Shown: positions 34,817-43,594 of the stretch, in pieces
How the letters are laid out: each line of letters starts with the position of its first letter
How positions within the stretch are numbered: position 1 is the first letter of the stretch
Source of the DNA: JAJCZZ01 sp964569085
GTDB taxonomy: Bacteria; Gemmatimonadota; Gemmatimonadetes; Longimicrobiales; Gaopeijiaceae
Direction of reading: 5' to 3'
Assembly (NCBI GenBank): GCA_964569085.1
Contig: CAZMTA010000012.1
Location: 41,109-105,108 of the forward strand
DNA: 64,000 nucleotides
Made by a program: the position numbers and the translations under genes
Notes under the pieces: model-generated
What the model saw: the letters and a program-made list of their open reading frames with translations, nothing else
Databases searched by the model: none
What the model was told of the DNA's origin: nothing

Positions 34817-36154
34817 ATGCCCCACCCCAACGGCAACGGCGGTCCTCCCCGCGGCGCCCGCTCCGGCGCGTCCGGGGGTCATCCCCACGGCGGCCACCCC
34901 GGTGGCCACCCCCACGGCGGCGGTCATCCCCGCGGCGGGCACGGCTCCGGCGGCGGTCCTCCCGGGATGGTCCGGGACTTCGACAAGGCGCCCTTCCTGG
35001 TCATCTGGGAGACGACCCAGGCCTGCGACCTGGCGTGCAAGCACTGCCGCGCCGAGGCGCAGCCGGACCGGCATCCCGGCGAGCTCTCCACCGACGAGGC
35101 CAAGGAGATGCTCCGGGACATCCGGCGCTTCGGCCCGGTCATCTTCGTCTTCAGCGGCGGCGACGCCCTGAAGCGCCCGGACATCGTCGAACTCACCCGC
35201 TACGGCGCGGAGCTCGGCCTGCGCATGGCCATCACCCCGGCCACCACCGACCTCTGCACCGAGGAGATCCTCCGGGAGCTCCACGAGGCCGGCATGGCCC
35301 GTCTGGCGGTGAGCCTCGACGGGCCGACCTCCGAGGTCCACGACGAGTTCCGCCAGGTGGAGGGCTCCTTCGAGCACGGGCTGCGCATCCTGCGCACCGC
35401 CCGGGAGATCGGGATGTCCACCCAGGTCAACACGGTGGTGGCCCGGCACAACGTGGACGACTTCGGCGTCATGGCCGACCTGCTGTCCGAGCTGGGGATC
35501 GTCTTCTGGGAGGTCTTCTTCCTGGTTCCCATGGGCCGCGCGCGTCCCCAGGACGTGGCCGGCGCCGAGGCCTTCGAGTCGGTCTTCCACGAGCTCTACG
35601 ACCTGGCCAAGACCGTCCCCTTCGACATCAAGGCCACGGCCGCGCCCCACTACCACCGGGTGGTGCTCCAGCGGAAGGTCGCCGAGCGCCGGGCCGGCGA
35701 GCGGGACGAGGCCAACGACGTCCTCACCGACGGGATCGGGTACTCCCAGGCCGACGGCATCGGCCGGGCGCGCTGCGTGAACGACGGCGACGGCTTCATG
35801 TTCATCAGCCACACCGGCGAGATCTTCCCCTCGGGCTTCCTGCCCAAGAAGGCGGGCAACGTCCGGGACGACGACCTGGTCGAGGTCTACCGGTCGTCGG
35901 AGCTCTTCACGGCGCTCCGGGACAAGTCCAACCTCAAGGGGAAGTGCGCGGTCTGCGAGTACCTGCCGGTCTGCGGCGGGAGCCGGGCCCGGGCCTACGC
36001 CGTCACCGGCGATCCCCACGAGGCCGAGCCCTTCTGCGCCCACGTGCCCAAGAAGTACCAGCGCATGGTGGAGGCCGGCGAGGCCGAGCCGGTGCGGGAG
36101 TACTTCCGGGCCCGGGGGCTGAAGCGGGAGGTCGTGCTCCCCATGGTGGGCTGA
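34817..36154 (+). CDS. radical SAM/SPASM protein with His-Gly-rich N-terminus
   Basis: A 445-residue radical SAM enzyme. C70, C74 and C77 in CDLACKHC bind the [4Fe-4S] cluster for S-adenosylmethionine, FSGGDALKRPD is the GGE-type motif, and the C-terminal SPASM region has C377, C380 and C386 (CAVCEYLPVC) plus later cysteines for auxiliary clusters. The family includes heme-modifying AhbD and NirJ and the BA_1875-like proteins; the latter fits best. The first 45 residues hold eight His among Gly and Pro, a likely metal-binding tail not usual in the family. It faces the heme gene cluster, so a role in porphyrin chemistry is possible but unproven. Confidence 0.85.
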   Translation: MPHPNGNGGPPRGARSGASGGHPHGGHPGGHPHGGGHPRGGHGSGGGPPGMVRDFDKAPFLVIWETTQACDLACKHCRAEAQPDRHPGELSTDEAKEMLRDIRRFGPVIFVFSGGDALKRPDIVELTRYGAELGLRMAITPATTDLCTEEILRELHEAGMARLAVSLDGPTSEVHDEFRQVEGSFEHGLRILRTAREIGMSTQVNTVVARHNVDDFGVMADLLSELGIVFWEVFFLVPMGRARPQDVAGAEAFESVFHELYDLAKTVPFDIKATAAPHYHRVVLQRKVAERRAGERDEANDVLTDGIGYSQADGIGRARCVNDGDGFMFISHTGEIFPSGFLPKKAGNVRDDDLVEVYRSSELFTALRDKSNLKGKCAVCEYLPVCGGSRARAYAVTGDPHEAEPFCAHVPKKYQRMVEAGEAEPVREYFRARGLKREVVLPMVG

Positions 36155-36192
36155 CCGGGGCGCGGCCCCGCCCCCTCCGGCCGGACGCACGA

Positions 36193-36226
36193 GAGGCCGG
36201 TCCCGGATCCGTCCGGGGCCGGCCTC
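36193..36226. terminator. bidirectional hairpin between radical SAM and hemG genes
   Basis: GAGGCCGG (36193-36200) pairs with CCGGCCTC (36219-36226), with an inner CCCGG/CCGGG pair. It lies in the middle of the 121-base convergent spacer. Confidence 0.65.
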
Positions 36227-36275
36227 GTCCATGCGGTGCGGGGCCGCCTTCCGGCGTCCGTCCGCGGCCCGGCTC

Positions 36276-37610
36276 TCAGCTCGCCCGGGCCGCGCGCTCC
36301 CGCGACGCCCCGGCGGGCGGGCTCCCCCCCTCCAGCGCCGCGAGCCGCTCGGCCGTCCGCTTGGCCTCGGCCAGCCGGCCCGGGAGCCCGGGGCGCGACC
36401 ACCAGTTGGTGGCCACGTGGATGCCGTCGGGCAGGGTGACCCCGCCGGCCAGCGCTTCCCACGACACGTCCCAGGCGGGCATGCGCTCGTGCTCCACCGC
36501 GAGGGCCCGCGCCTCCTCCCCGGTGCACGTCCGGAACTCCCGCACCGCCAGCTCGGCCAGCGCCCCGTCGTCCATGTCGGCCACCTCGGGGTGGCGGGCG
36601 CCGCCCAGGTAGGCGGTGTAGAGGTTCTTCCGGCCGAAGAGGGAGTCGTTGTAGGTGACGCCCCGGAGGGCCAGGTCCTCGGTGAAGGCCACCTGGAAGC
36701 CCAGCCCGCTCAGGTCCGTCTCGGCGTGGAGGTGCACCACGGCCAGGGGGTTGTAGCGCAGCCGCCCGAAGCGCTCCGCCGCGTCGGGGGCGGCGTGCTC
36801 CAGGAGGCGGGACGCCACCGGGGCCGGGGTGGTCACCACGACGTGGTCGGCCTCCACGGCGCCGTCGTCCAGCTCCAGGCGCCAGCGCGGCGGGTCGGCC
36901 TCCCCGTCCTCGCCGGGAACCCGCCGCACGGAGCGGACCGGCGTCCCGAGGCGAAGGCGGTCGCCCAGGGCGTCGGCCAGCGCGCGGGGGAGGGTGTGCA
37001 TCCCGTCCCGGAAGGTGCAGGCCGGGGGCGGGTCGATCTTCCCGCCCCGGAGGAGGAGCGGCACCAGCAGGCTCCGCCGGATCCCGAACTCCCGCAGCAC
37101 GTGGATGAGGGAGAGGCCCATGCGCATGTCCGCCGGATCCGAGGCGTAGAGCCCCCCGTACAGCGGCGCGACGAGCGTCTCGTAGAGCTCGGCCCCGATC
37201 TTCCGGCGGAAGAAGGTGGCCACCCGCTCGTCCGGGTCGGGGCCGGCGGTGAAGGGCTCGGCCAGGAGGCGGAGCTTGGCGCCCCAGCCCACGACGTCGG
37301 AGCGGAGGAAGTCGGCGCCGGAGAAGGGGACGGCGCAGAGCTCGCCCTTGCGGTAGACCCACAGGTCCAGGTCGTCGGGGGCGCGGAGCACCTGGTCCTC
37401 GAGCCCCAGCTCCTCGACCAGCTCCACCATGTCCCGGGTCATGCGGGCCCTCTGGGGGCCCCAGTCCAGGACGCGTCCCTCGACCTCGCGGCTGCGGATC
37501 ACGCCCCCCGGCCGGTCCTTGGCCTCGAGGACGACGAAGTCCACCCCCCGGCGCTCCAGCTCCCGGCCCAGCGCGAGCCCCGTGATGCCGCCGCCGACGA
37601 TGGCGATCAC
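36276..37610 (-). CDS. hemG: protoporphyrinogen (or coproporphyrinogen) oxidase, FAD-dependent
   Basis: A 444-residue flavoprotein of the HemY/PPO group. GGGITGLALGRELERRG is the FAD dinucleotide motif, RPGGVIRSREVEGRVLDWGP the second FAD contact, and VPLYGGLYASDPADM-like AGDP-type residues (LYGGLYASDPADMRM) are typical. It removes six electrons from the porphyrinogen using O2. Whether the substrate is protoporphyrinogen or coproporphyrinogen depends on the pathway and cannot be read here. GTG 37610 is supported by a near-perfect ribosome site GGAGGTGA at 37622-37615. It is the last gene of the hemB-A-E-H-G run. Confidence 0.88.
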   Translation of the reverse strand: MIAIVGGGITGLALGRELERRGVDFVVLEAKDRPGGVIRSREVEGRVLDWGPQRARMTRDMVELVEELGLEDQVLRAPDDLDLWVYRKGELCAVPFSGADFLRSDVVGWGAKLRLLAEPFTAGPDPDERVATFFRRKIGAELYETLVAPLYGGLYASDPADMRMGLSLIHVLREFGIRRSLLVPLLLRGGKIDPPPACTFRDGMHTLPRALADALGDRLRLGTPVRSVRRVPGEDGEADPPRWRLELDDGAVEADHVVVTTPAPVASRLLEHAAPDAAERFGRLRYNPLAVVHLHAETDLSGLGFQVAFTEDLALRGVTYNDSLFGRKNLYTAYLGGARHPEVADMDDGALAELAVREFRTCTGEEARALAVEHERMPAWDVSWEALAGGVTLPDGIHVATNWWSRPGLPGRLAEAKRTAERLAALEGGSPPAGASRERAARAS

Positions 37611-37650
37611 GGCCTCACCTCCACGGGGCCGGAGCGGGGGCCGGCCGCGG

Positions 37651-38757
37651 TCATGCCGGGCGGCCCGGCGCCTCTTCGGGCACGTAGGGGCTCCGCGGGA
37701 GGTCCCGGGCGCCGTTGGTGCACCACGTCGAGGGGACGTCGCTGCAGCGGCAGAGCGCCAGCGAGCGCGGCGTGCCCTCCGCGGCCTCCAGCGCCTCGGC
37801 CACCAGGTCCGCCAGGATGGGCGGGAAGTCCGGGTGGTCGTGGGGCACGGGGACGCGGTGGAACTCCTTGCCCCGCTCCTCGGCGAACTCCCGGAGCTCG
37901 TGGTCCAGCTCGGCCAGCGTCTCCGACTGCTCGTGCATGAAGGAGAGGGGGACCACCACCAGCTTCGTCTCGTCGAGGCTCTCGATGAGGTCCTCGTTGT
38001 CGGGCTGGGTCCAGGGGATGCCGCGGTTGGAGTGGTTCTGGAAACCCACCGCGTACCGGTCCGTGCCCAGGCGCTCGGCGAGGTCGGCGCAGCTCTCCTC
38101 CACGTAGCGGTCGTACCGGTTGCCCTCGTCGAGGTACTTCAGCGGTGTGCCGTGGATGCTGAAGTAGAGGACCGTGTCGTCGTCCTGGAGGTCCAGGCCG
38201 CGCTCCTCCACGAAGTCCCGGACGTGCTCGCCGCGGAGGGCCCGGTAGCCGGTGTGGTGGTGCCAGCCGGAGATGGAGACCAGCTCCCGGTCCCATCCCA
38301 GCGAGTCCAGCGCGCGCTGGACGGCGCGCAGCGCCTCCACCGTGGTGGACTGGCCGCAGATGGGGTAGGCGGGGAGCGCCACGAGGCGGTCCACGCCGTC
38401 CTCCCGGGCCTGGGCCACCTTCTCGGCGATGGTGGGGCGGGTGAACTGGTACGCCGAGTAGACCCGGGCGTCCCACCCCCGCTCCTCCAGCTCCGCCTGC
38501 AGGGCCTCGGCCTGGGCGTCGGCCTGCCCGTTCAGGGGCGAGCCCCCGATCTCCTCGTACTCCTCGATGAGCCCCGGCGCGCGGCGCTCGGCCAGGGTGC
38601 GGGCGCGCTCCCGGGCCTGGGCCTCGTCGTGGCCCTCGAGCCCCCCGTTCTGGAGGAAGATCCGCTCGAGGAAGGGGATCACCTTCTCGGGGGTGGGCTC
38701 GTCGGGCTCGCCGAAGTTGATGAAGACGACGCCGATGCGGTCGGTGGGAGCGGACAT
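37651..38757 (-). CDS. hemH: ferrochelatase with C-terminal cysteine motif
   Basis: A 368-residue ferrochelatase inserting Fe2+ into the porphyrin as the last step of heme synthesis. SIHGTPLKY holds the catalytic His and HEQSETLAEL the conserved Glu. The C-terminal extension has C336, C338 and C346 (LCRCSDVPSTWC), and an inner Cys lies in AYPICGQSTTVE; this pattern recalls the [2Fe-2S] ferrochelatases of mycobacteria and Caulobacter, which use one inner and three C-terminal Cys. The spacing (CxCx7C) is slightly longer than the usual CxCx4C. The ATG lies 11 bases after the hemE stop. Confidence 0.93.
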   Translation of the reverse strand: MSAPTDRIGVVFINFGEPDEPTPEKVIPFLERIFLQNGGLEGHDEAQARERARTLAERRAPGLIEEYEEIGGSPLNGQADAQAEALQAELEERGWDARVYSAYQFTRPTIAEKVAQAREDGVDRLVALPAYPICGQSTTVEALRAVQRALDSLGWDRELVSISGWHHHTGYRALRGEHVRDFVEERGLDLQDDDTVLYFSIHGTPLKYLDEGNRYDRYVEESCADLAERLGTDRYAVGFQNHSNRGIPWTQPDNEDLIESLDETKLVVVPLSFMHEQSETLAELDHELREFAEERGKEFHRVPVPHDHPDFPPILADLVAEALEAAEGTPRSLALCRCSDVPSTWCTNGARDLPRSPYVPEEAPGRPA

Positions 38758-38768
38758 GGGAGTGGGAT

Positions 38769-39845
38769 CTATGGGGTGGACGTGGCTTCCAGGGAGGCGT
38801 GCAGCTTCCGTGAGGTCTCGTGGACCCGGTCGACCAGGAAGGCCACGGCGTCGGGCTCGGTGGTGCGGTGGATGCCGTGGCCCAGGTTGAAGACGTGGGC
38901 GCGGGCGCCGCGGCCTTCCTCCAGGACCGTGTCGATCTCGGCGCCGAGCTCGTCGCGGGGGGCGAAGAGGGCCGCCGGGTCCAGGTTGCCCTGGACTACC
39001 ACGTCGCCGCCCAGCCGGTCCACCATCCTGGACAGCGGGAGGGACCAGTCGGCGGCCAGGACGTCGGCGCCCACACGGACCGTGTGGTCCAGGAGCGTGG
39101 CGCCGCCGTTGGCGAAGTAGATGATGGGCCGGTCCACCTCGGCGCGGATCTCCTCCACGGTGCGGCGCATGACCGGGAGCACGAAGCGCGCGTACTGCTC
39201 GGGCCCCAGGAGCCCCACCCAGGAGTCGAACAGCATGAGGGCGTCGGCGCCGGCGCGGGCCTGGGCCACCAGGTAGCGGGACATGGAGCGCCCCAGGGTG
39301 TCCAGGAGGTGCGAGGCCGCCTCGGGCTCGGCCCGGAGGAAGCTGCGGGCCTCCATGAAGGACTTGGAGCCGCCCCCCTCCACCAGGTAGCAGAAGAGGG
39401 TGAAGGGCGCCCCGGCGAAGCCGATGAGGGCCGCCTCGTCCCGGAGCTCGGCCCGGATCAGGCGGAGCGCCTCCTGCACGAAGGGGGTGGCCTCCTCGGG
39501 GTCGGCCACCCGGAGGGCCCGGGCCTGCTCCGCGGTGCGGACGGGGTCCTCGATGACCGGGCCGGGCGCGAAGTCCAGGGAGACCCCCATGCCCTCCAGC
39601 GGCGTCATGATGTCGCTGAAGACGATGGAGGCGTCCAGGTCGAAGCGCCGCATGGGCTGGAGCGTGATCTCCGCGGCCAGCTCCGGCGTCTTGGTGGCGG
39701 TGAGGAAGTCCACCTTCTCCCGGAGCTTCCGGTACTCGGGGAGGTAGCGTCCGGCCTGGCGCATGATCCAGACGGGCGCGTGGTCGCCGCGCTCGCCGCG
39801 GCAGGCGCGCTCGAAGAGGGTGGTCCCGGGAGGGGTGTAGGTCAT
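38769..39845 (-). CDS. hemE: uroporphyrinogen decarboxylase
   Basis: A 358-residue (beta/alpha)8 enzyme turning uroporphyrinogen III into coproporphyrinogen III. IMRQAGRYLPEYRKLREK is the N-terminal signature with the substrate-binding Arg, FSDIMTPLEGMG holds the key Asp, GFAGAPFTLFCYLVEG is the second family pattern, and NLGHGIHRTTEPD carries the His near the end. The length is standard. It follows hemA by 20 bases and precedes hemH by 11, so these genes form one transcript. Confidence 0.95.
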   Translation of the reverse strand: MTYTPPGTTLFERACRGERGDHAPVWIMRQAGRYLPEYRKLREKVDFLTATKTPELAAEITLQPMRRFDLDASIVFSDIMTPLEGMGVSLDFAPGPVIEDPVRTAEQARALRVADPEEATPFVQEALRLIRAELRDEAALIGFAGAPFTLFCYLVEGGGSKSFMEARSFLRAEPEAASHLLDTLGRSMSRYLVAQARAGADALMLFDSWVGLLGPEQYARFVLPVMRRTVEEIRAEVDRPIIYFANGGATLLDHTVRVGADVLAADWSLPLSRMVDRLGGDVVVQGNLDPAALFAPRDELGAEIDTVLEEGRGARAHVFNLGHGIHRTTEPDAVAFLVDRVHETSRKLHASLEATSTP

Positions 39846-39865
39846 GGGGAGGGCAGGGGGTGGGG

Positions 39866-41188
39866 TCAGGAGGGGTCCGCGGCCCCGCCGGTGCCGTTGG
39901 CGGTGGCGCCGTTCCCGTTGGAGGCGCCGGCCACCCCGTTCCCGCCGGGGACGCCGAAGAGCGTGGTGGCGCTGTCCAGGAGCCAGCGGCCCTCGGCGCT
40001 CTCGGGGTCGGCCTCGCGGAGGGCCAGGGTGGGGGAGTGGAGCAGGGTCCGCGCCAGCGAGCGGGCCAGCATGCGCATGTCCTCCCGCTCGGACTCGGTG
40101 CGGCCCTGGCCGTGGCGCTCGGCCACCGCCTGGGCGACCTCGAGCACCTGGGAGCGGACGGCCCGCAGGACCTCCACGTTCTCCCGGCTGCGCAGCCACT
40201 GGAGGAAGCTCTCGACCTCCTCCTCGACGATGGCCTCGGCGTGGGGGACCTGGCGGGCCCGCTCCTCCCGGGCGGCCTCGACGCGCTCGAAGACGTGGTC
40301 GAGGTCGAAGACCCGCACCCCCGCGAGCGACGCCAGCGCCGGGTCGAAGTTCCGGGGGTGGGCCAGATCCAGGAAGAAGCCGGGACGCGGACCGTCCGCG
40401 GCCAGGTCCTCGGGGCCGAGGACGCGCTCGGTGGCGGTCACCGCCCCGACCACGAGGTGGCACTCGGGCAGGATGCCCGGGACCTCGTCGAGCCCCACGG
40501 CCTCGCCGCCGAGCTCCGCCACCAGCTCCCGGGCCTTCTCCTCGGTGCGGTTGGCCACGACCAGGCGCCCGACGCCGGCCTTGCGGAGGAGGCGGGCCAT
40601 GAGCGCGCCGGTGTCGCCGGCGCCCAGGACCAGGGCGGTCACGTGGTCCAGCGAACCGACCTCGCGCTGGAGCATGGAGAGCGCCGCGCTGGCCAGCGAG
40701 GCCGCGCCCCGCCCGATCTCCGTCTCGGTGCGCACCCGCTTCCCCGCGGACAGGGCCCGCTGGAAGAGGCGGTGGAGGAGGGGGCCGGCCGTGACCTCGG
40801 TGTCCGGGTGGTGGAGCGCGCCCCGGACCTGTCCCAGGATCTGGACCTCGCCGTGGACCACCGAGTCGAGGCCGGAGGCCACCCGCAGGAGGTGGCGGAC
40901 GGCATCCTCGCCGTGGTGGGCGTAGCTCCAGGTCTCCAGCTCGTGCCCGGGGATCTCGGTGTGGGCCGCCATGAGCCGGCGGAGCAGCCCCACCGCGCGC
41001 CGGGGCCGCTCGGACACGCAGTACAGCTCGAGCCGGCCGCAGGTGGCCAGGGGGACCGCCTCCTCGAGCACCCCGCGCTCGAGAAGGTCCTCCACCGCGG
41101 CGTACACCTCGTCCAGGTCGACGTGGAGGCGCTCCCGGAGGCGCGCCGACGCGACGGACTGGCTCGTGCCGAGGACGAAGAGCTCCAT
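39866..41188 (-). CDS. hemA: glutamyl-tRNA reductase
   Basis: A 440-residue enzyme that reduces Glu-tRNA to glutamate semialdehyde, first step of the C5 heme pathway. C50 in LATCGRLELY is the catalytic Cys at the same number as in E. coli; the usual TCNR reads TCGR here. SVVHGEVQILGQV and GAGDTGALMARLL (NADPH-binding) follow in order, and the C-terminal dimer helix is present. The last 25 residues are a Gly/Asn/Ala-rich tail of unknown use. hemL, hemC and hemD are not in the window. Confidence 0.94.
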   Translation of the reverse strand: MELFVLGTSQSVASARLRERLHVDLDEVYAAVEDLLERGVLEEAVPLATCGRLELYCVSERPRRAVGLLRRLMAAHTEIPGHELETWSYAHHGEDAVRHLLRVASGLDSVVHGEVQILGQVRGALHHPDTEVTAGPLLHRLFQRALSAGKRVRTETEIGRGAASLASAALSMLQREVGSLDHVTALVLGAGDTGALMARLLRKAGVGRLVVANRTEEKARELVAELGGEAVGLDEVPGILPECHLVVGAVTATERVLGPEDLAADGPRPGFFLDLAHPRNFDPALASLAGVRVFDLDHVFERVEAAREERARQVPHAEAIVEEEVESFLQWLRSRENVEVLRAVRSQVLEVAQAVAERHGQGRTESEREDMRMLARSLARTLLHSPTLALREADPESAEGRWLLDSATTLFGVPGGNGVAGASNGNGATANGTGGAADPS

Positions 41189-41290
41189 CTCGTCCCTCAG
41201 CCCCGGGGGCCGTGGACGCGGACGGCCGGCGTCTCGTGGAGCGATGCGGTGGGGAGGTGGGTCGTCATCGGGCAGGGTCTATGGAATGCG

Positions 41291-42295
41291 TCAGAGGTCG
41301 GCCAGCCAGCCGGCCGCCTCCAGCGCGTGGTACGTGATGATCAGGTCGGCGCCGGCGCGGCGGAACGACAGGAGGGTCTCCAGCACCACGGCGCGCTCGT
41401 CGATCCAGCCGCGCTCGGCGGCGGCCTTCACCATGGAGTACTCGCCGCTGACGTTGTACGCGGCCAGCGGATACTCGGGGAACGCGTCCCGGGTCCGTCG
41501 GACGATGTCCAGGTAGGCCACGCCCGGCTTCACCATGAGCATGTCGGCGCCCTCCAGGATGTCCGCCTCGTGCTCCAAGAGCGCCTCGCGGCCGTTGGCC
41601 GGGTCCATCTGGTGGCTCTTGCGGTCCCCGAAGCTCGGGGCGCCGTCGGCGGCGTCGCGGAAGGGGCCGTAGAACGCCGAGGCGTACTTGGCCGAGTAGG
41701 AGAGGATGGCGACGTGCGGGAAGCCGGCGTCGTCCAGCGCCTCCCGGATGGCGCCCACCTGTCCGTCCATCATGGCCGACGGCGCCACCACGTCGGCGCC
41801 GGCCCGGGCGTGGGAGACGGCGGTCTCGGCCAGCCGGTGCAGGGAGAGGTCGTTGCGGATCTCCCCGTCCTCGGACACCAGGCCGCAGTGGCCGTGGTCC
41901 GTGTACTCGCAGAGGCAGACGTCGGTGACGATCACGCCCTCGTAGCCCGCCTCCACCAGGGCGCGCACCCCGCGCTGCACGACGCCGTCGGGGTGCGAGG
42001 CCTGGGTGCCCACGGCGTCCTTCTCGGCGGGAATGCCGAAGAGGAGGAGGGCTCCGACGCCCGCGTCCTCGGCCCGGCGGGCCAGCCCGGCCAGCTCGGC
42101 CACGGGCCAGCGGGACACGCCGGGCATGGACTCGATGGCGGTGACCTCGTCCTCCACGTCGGTGACGAAGACCGGGAGGACGAGGTTCTCGGGTGCCAGA
42201 GACGTCTCACGGGCCAGCCGCCGCAGCGCCGGGGTCCGGCGCAGGCGGCGCAGCCGCGCGGGCGCGCTCAGGGGGAGGGTATCTATCGGTTTCAT
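41291..42295 (-). CDS. hemB: delta-aminolevulinic acid dehydratase (porphobilinogen synthase)
   Basis: A 334-residue enzyme condensing two ALA to porphobilinogen. DVCLCEYTDHGHCG holds three Cys of the catalytic zinc site, so this is the zinc-dependent form; SYSAKYASAFYGPFRDA and MLMVKPG carry the two Schiff-base Lys. Start ATG 42295 (or 42301) has no ribosome site, but TACAAA lies 5 bases upstream, suggesting a leaderless message. It heads the heme cluster and is divergent from the apbE operon, sharing its 170-base control region. A 102-base space separates it from hemA. Confidence 0.94.
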   Translation of the reverse strand: MKPIDTLPLSAPARLRRLRRTPALRRLARETSLAPENLVLPVFVTDVEDEVTAIESMPGVSRWPVAELAGLARRAEDAGVGALLLFGIPAEKDAVGTQASHPDGVVQRGVRALVEAGYEGVIVTDVCLCEYTDHGHCGLVSEDGEIRNDLSLHRLAETAVSHARAGADVVAPSAMMDGQVGAIREALDDAGFPHVAILSYSAKYASAFYGPFRDAADGAPSFGDRKSHQMDPANGREALLEHEADILEGADMLMVKPGVAYLDIVRRTRDAFPEYPLAAYNVSGEYSMVKAAAERGWIDERAVVLETLLSFRRAGADLIITYHALEAAGWLADL

Positions 42296-42398
42296 AATCA
42301 TTTGTAAGGTCAAAGGAGGCCCCCGGAGCCACAATTGGGGAATCCCCTGTTTCTCGCCTCCGTAGATGCCCGGACCCCCTCGTGGGGCGGCTCCCGAC

Positions 42399-42427
42399 TT
42401 GATCTGTCCGGAGCGCGGGACTATCGT
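42399..42427 (+). promoter_or_regulatory. sigma70-type promoter for the apbE operon
   Basis: TTGATC (42399-42404), a 17-base spacer and TATCGT (42422-42427): four of six consensus bases in each box at ideal spacing. Transcription would begin near 42434, just before the palindrome at 42439. Confidence 0.5.
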
Positions 42428-42438
42428 TGGGGCGTCGG

Positions 42439-42455
42439 TTGAGAACGGTTCTCAA
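42439..42455 (+). promoter_or_regulatory. 17-bp palindrome TTGAGAACGGTTCTCAA, Fur-box-like
   Basis: Perfect 8-base arms around a single G. The inner part TGAGAAC-G-GTTCTCA matches the 7-1-7 Fur form TGAGAATnATTCTCA at 12 of 14 arm positions. It sits just downstream of the promoter and 10 bases before the apbE ATG, where a bound repressor would block transcription. It may also act on hemB across the shared region. Fur binding is inferred, not shown. Confidence 0.6.
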
Positions 42456-42465
42456 TCGCAACCCA

Positions 42466-43590
42466 ATGCCCCCTCTCGACCCCCCGCCCCGAGCGCCCCC
42501 TGCCGTGGCCCCCACCGTAGCCCTCCTCGCCGCCGTACAGCTCGCTCTGGCCTCCCCGGCCGGGGCCGGGCCGGAGGTGCGCGTCGAGCGGGAGGCGTGG
42601 GCCATGGGGACCCGCCTCCACGTGGTGGCCGAGGCCCCGGCCGGGGCCGCCCGCCCCGCCACGGAGGCGGTGCTGCGGGAGGTCGAGCGGCTCGAGGCGC
42701 TCCTGAGCACGTGGGACCCCACCACCGAGACGAGCGTCCTCAACGGGGCCCCGGTGGGCGAGCCCCGCCCGCTCTCGCCGGAGCTCCACGCCCTCCTGGC
42801 CGAGGCCGCCGCCTGGTCCCGGACCACCGGCGGCGCCTTCGACCCCGTGGTCGGGGCCCTGGTGGACGCCTGGGACCTCCGGGGCGAGGGGCGCGTGCCC
42901 GGACCGTCGGAGCTGGCCGCCGCCCGTGCCGCCACGGGCCCCGAGGCCCTGGCGATCCTCCCCGACGGCGCCGCGGTCCGCCACCATCCCGACGCCTGGC
43001 TCGACACGGGCGGCTTCGGGAAGGGCGCCGCGCTCCGCTCGGCCGCCGCCCTCCTGGACGAGGCCGGCGCGCGCCGGGCCCGGGTGGACCTGGGCGGCCA
43101 GCTCTGGCTCGCCGCCCCGGCCGACGAGCCGTGGCGGGTGCGGGTGGCCCACCCCGCCGACCGGACCCGCCCCGCCGCCGACCCCGCCGACGCGCCGTGG
43201 GCCGAGCTGGTCCTCCACGACGTCTCCGTGGCCACCAGCGGCACCTCCGAGCGCTGGGTGGAGGTGGACGGGGAGCGCCTCGGCCACATCCTCGACCCCC
43301 GCACCGGCCGTCCCGCCCCCGCCTGGGGCACGGTGACCGTGGTGCACCCCGACCCCGTGGCCGCCGACGTCCTGGCCACGGCGCTCTACGTCCTGGGCCC
43401 CGTCGAGGGCCCCCGGTGGCTCGAGCGCCACCATCCCGGGATCGCCGCGCTCTTCCTGGAGCACCGGGACGACGCGGTGATCCCACGCTGGACCGGGGCC
43501 ATGGAGCCCTGGCTCGCCGGCGGCGCCCTCCCCGAGGAGCCCGCGCGTCCGGCATCCGAGAAATCCAAGACAACCCCCGACGAGGGATAA
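42466..43590 (+). CDS. apbE: FAD:protein FMN transferase
   Basis: A 374-residue ApbE protein with a signal sequence (APTVALLAAVQLALASPAGA), so it acts outside the cytoplasm. MGTRLHVVAEAP, TGGAFDPVVGALVDAW, DTGGFGKGAALRSAA and TSGTSERW are the family motifs that bind FAD and Mg; HILDPRTGRPAPAW carries the catalytic His-Asp. It moves FMN from FAD to a Thr of target proteins; the FMN-binding protein two genes downstream is the likely target. It heads a five-gene run controlled by the Fur-like palindrome. Confidence 0.93.
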   Translation: MPPLDPPPRAPPAVAPTVALLAAVQLALASPAGAGPEVRVEREAWAMGTRLHVVAEAPAGAARPATEAVLREVERLEALLSTWDPTTETSVLNGAPVGEPRPLSPELHALLAEAAAWSRTTGGAFDPVVGALVDAWDLRGEGRVPGPSELAAARAATGPEALAILPDGAAVRHHPDAWLDTGGFGKGAALRSAAALLDEAGARRARVDLGGQLWLAAPADEPWRVRVAHPADRTRPAADPADAPWAELVLHDVSVATSGTSERWVEVDGERLGHILDPRTGRPAPAWGTVTVVHPDPVAADVLATALYVLGPVEGPRWLERHHPGIAALFLEHRDDAVIPRWTGAMEPWLAGGALPEEPARPASEKSKTTPDEG

Positions 43591-43594
43591 TCCT

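Noticed and set aside
34850..34965. A DNA minisatellite in the His/Gly-coding part of the radical SAM gene
   Set aside because: The pattern follows the codons for a His-Gly-Pro-rich tail with irregular spacing, so it is protein low complexity and not a regular tandem repeat.
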